DNA from: Tetrahymena elliotti 4EA
Taxonomy: Eukaryota > Ciliophora > Oligohymenophorea > Hymenostomatida > Tetrahymenidae
NCBI GenBank assembly: GCA_000231825.2
Contig: AFXF02001488.1
Location: 434,001 to 498,000 of the forward strand
Direction: 5' to 3'
Length of the DNA: 64,000 bases
This document shows positions 61,417-64,000 of this stretch, in pieces (within the stretch, counting starts at the first letter, position 1; each line of letters opens with the position of its first letter). The position numbers were made by a program, and so were the translations under genes. The notes beneath the pieces were generated by a model, which was given only the letters and a program-made list of their open reading frames with translations, ran no database searches and was not told the origin of the DNA.

Positions 61417-64000
61417 ATGGGAGGAGCTGTTTGCACGAAAATAGATGAGCTTGGCCCAAAAACGAAGGAATAATTTGAGTTAGAATTTGATATGGAATAG
61501 GCTGAGCTAATTGAGTCTTCAGATAAATATAAGCTTTATAGAATTAAAAAGAATTTAAAAGTTAATAGAAAGAGATCATAATCAAATTCTAAAAGAAAAA
61601 AAGGTAGCGAAGAAGAAAATATAGATGGCTAGGTTTTAACTGTAAAATTTGAGAATTATATTTTAAATCCTGGTAATTTAATTGGATCGTATCTGCCCAA
61701 AGATGAAAAACTCTTAGGGATTGAGCCAAATAAAAATATTATCTAAATCTTAGATATTTACAGCTGGGAGGAGTCTAAATCAGTATTTTAATAAGTATAT
61801 ATTATTGAAAATATATAAACTACTTTGAGGTAAGAAATTAGAGTGATGGAGCTAAAAAATTTATAATACAGCGATGATGAATTCTTAAAACTTATTGAAG
61901 ATCTAATATAGGGCTTGTAGTTTTTAAGGAGGAAAAATTTGTAAGTTAATATTGACATTGATCATATATATAAAGCTGAAAATAACTATAAATGGGCATC
62001 TTATGAAAGCATTGGGTTATATGAAAATCCTCTGCCAGTACCATAAGAACTTTACAATGTTTTTTAGCTTATAATGCTGATTATTAAAAAAGTTTTCCAT
62101 TAAAATGAAAGTAAAAAATTGATAAATTCAAAATAAATTGAAGAATGTTTTTTAAAAATCTTTAAGATTAATAAAACATTTCCTTCCCTTTTTCGAAAAA
62201 AATAAAATCATGACTAAATTGATTTATTTTACTTTTTAAACAAATAAATAAGTTAATGTGTTAAGACAGAATCATCAAAAGAGCTTTACACTAATACAAT
62301 AATTATAGGCCTTTACAGAACAAAATGTAGGGATAGATTTCTACCAAAAATTTTACATATTAGTATAGAATATTAAAGATCAAGATACCAGTTACTTGTT
62401 TTCTAAGATAGTTGAGGAGTTAGAAGTTAAAATCGATAAAAATAACTAGACTGTAACTTTTATTATCATATTTATTAATCAATAAATAAATTTTAATTAA
62501 AAAAAATAGGAATTCGTCCAACAATTAAAAAAATACAAACCTCAACAACTAAAATTGGAGATAGATGGTTAAGATGAAACTATTTGGAGAGTAGTAAATG
62601 AAGAAATAAGGAAGATGTTTGAAGTAAAATAATTAGAAATAAAGTGCAATTAAAATCGAATCACTTCTTTACAAGCTAATGATATATGTCTAGCTATCTC
62701 AAGTACTTGCAAAACACTTGAAAGTCTTTCTTTGGTCATGAAGGAAAATTTGCTAGATAAAGAGTTTTTATCTTATTTTACAACTTTTTTCTCTTAATTT
62801 GAGTTTGTAAACCTAAATTTGGAATTGAGTCAGAACTACCTAAGCTCTAACTACTAGCATTTTAGGTAGCTTCTTATAAACTAGCAAAATTCATTAATTA
62901 ATCTCCATTTGGATTTGGAAAATAATTTCATAACAAAAGAGTAAGCTGTGTAATTAGCTTAGGGATTTTCAAGGTTATTTATGCTTTAGAATCTATATTT
63001 AAATCTTTCTAATAATTATGTAAGTAGCTAAGGATATATCAGCATCATGGAATATACTTCTAGTCTCTCTTACTTATCTAGCTTAAATCTTTTTTTTAAT
63101 AAATGTTATATAGAGAATGAAGGATTCTTAGCAAGTGAGCTACTGTGTAATCTGCAAAATTTGACTTAAATAAAGCTTGATTTGAGTTTTAACAACCTAA
63201 AAAAAAAGGTCAACTAAGTTTAAAATAGAGAATTTAAAAAAATTGATAAGCCATTTTAAGAAACAAGAAAGACTGAATTCTTTAACAATTTGATTGGGGA
63301 GCTCAACTAATATCAATAAAGTGTAACTTTAATCTCTCCAAGGAATGTTACTGATGACAAGATATAAAACCCAACTCTTCTTCCTGGACCCACTTTGATT
63401 GAAGAGGAAGAAGAGAATTCATCTAAGGCTACTCAAACTAAAATAAAAGGAGTTTATGGAACAACTAGCTCTTTATAAAATAACTTTGAGGAAAGAGAAT
63501 AAACTAGTTTAAGCAATATTAAATCAGAAATATAGAATTAATAAGTTGATTCGAATCCATAAATTTCATAAAATATAGGTTCCTTAACCATGATTTAGTC
63601 AAAGTAAAATAAGATGTCAAACCTTGCTAAGTTTTCAAGTAAGTAATCAAGTATGAAAAAGATAGAAGAAGAAAAAGTTGAAAGCAAAAGGAAGTAGCAT
63701 ACTGAGAAGAATAATCCATTTTCTTTTGTTAATAATCCCTAGTTGACCTCAATTGATTTAAATTTATGTAAGACATGCTTAGTTGAAGAATAACTTCAAT
63801 TACTGCTAGACAAGATACCTAAATAAAGAGACAAACTTAAGTATTTTAGGTTGAATATTTAGTCAAATAGTGAGCTTAAAAGTTTCAAGTAAGTATCAGA
63901 CTCAATAATGTACTTAAAAGATTGCATAGATTTAGAAATAAATTGTGAAAAAAATTATTACGATCTTATAGAAAGAGATTTTACAGATTTTAATTTAAGC
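61417..64000 (+). CDS. Leucine-rich-repeat protein with acylated N terminus (partial)
   Basis: Runs off the window. Exons 61417-62110, 62253-62452 and 62510 to the end, phases consistent; about 795 residues visible. Begins MGGAVC, suited to Gly2 myristoylation with Cys6 palmitoylation, followed by acidic then basic (NLKVNRKRSQSNSKRKKGSE) stretches. The VYIIENIQTTLRQEI...EDLIQGLQFLRRKNL part (about residues 140-190) has the look of a degenerate protein-kinase-like helical lobe, but no catalytic motif is visible, so this is only a suggestion. Leucine-rich repeats of the long, ribonuclease-inhibitor style follow: FEFVNLNLELSQNYL, LINLHLDLENNFITKEQA, LQNLYLNLSNNYVSSQG, LTQIKLDLSFNNL. A Ser/Gln/Lys-rich linker (about 63190-63710) precedes renewed repeats (LTSIDLNLCKTCLVEEQ, LKYFRLNIQSNSELKSF). 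Possibly a membrane-tethered interaction protein. The GT at 63899 is ignored because the frame stays protein-like to the edge. Confidence 0.78.

Overview
The window looks like macronuclear DNA of a ciliate, most likely Tetrahymena or a close relative. It is extremely AT-rich. Every recognisable gene reads through TAA and TAG as glutamine and ends only at TGA. Introns are short, very AT-rich and GT...AG. Read with the standard code almost every gene is shattered; read with the ciliate code 18 gene models emerge, most with exact exon phase closure.

Layout. 0-11 kb: three tandem-oriented beta-carbonic anhydrase genes (198, 7586, 9784), with a decayed membrane-protein gene on the minus strand between the first two (1758-3724). 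11.8-13.7 kb: a WD40-like beta-propeller gene. 14.7-18.1 kb: the first of three long-chain acyl-CoA synthetase (ACSL) genes, all on the minus strand. 19.3-19.6 kb: two identical tRNA-Leu(UAA) genes. 20-26.4 kb (plus strand): a lipid-droplet-hydrolase-like alpha/beta hydrolase, a cyclic-nucleotide-binding protein and an MDR/prostaglandin-reductase-like oxidoreductase. 27-32.7 kb (minus): mitochondrial pyruvate carrier subunit 1, a SLC25A38/Hem25-type glycine carrier and the second ACSL. 34-46.4 kb (minus): a Q/N-rich orphan, a decayed gene, a START lipid-transfer protein, a coiled-coil orphan and the third ACSL. 49-64 kb: four large, mostly disordered, orphan proteins, two of which begin with a classic N-myristoylation/palmitoylation sequence (MGQGISC, MGGAVC). 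The last one carries leucine-rich repeats and runs off the window.

How the genes fit together. There is no operon logic, as expected for a ciliate. A lipid and mitochondrial-carbon theme is nevertheless visible: three ACSLs, LDAH-like hydrolase, START protein, pyruvate carrier, glycine carrier (haem precursor import) and a carbonic anhydrase with a presequence-like N terminus. I regard this as gene-family expansion plus chance rather than a proven functional cluster. The most interesting loci are the carbonic anhydrase triplet with cysteine-studded termini, the ACSL with an altered AMP-binding loop, the two decayed genes, and the acylated Q-rich orphans. I did not find a clear new biological system; several orphan proteins are the best places to look for one.
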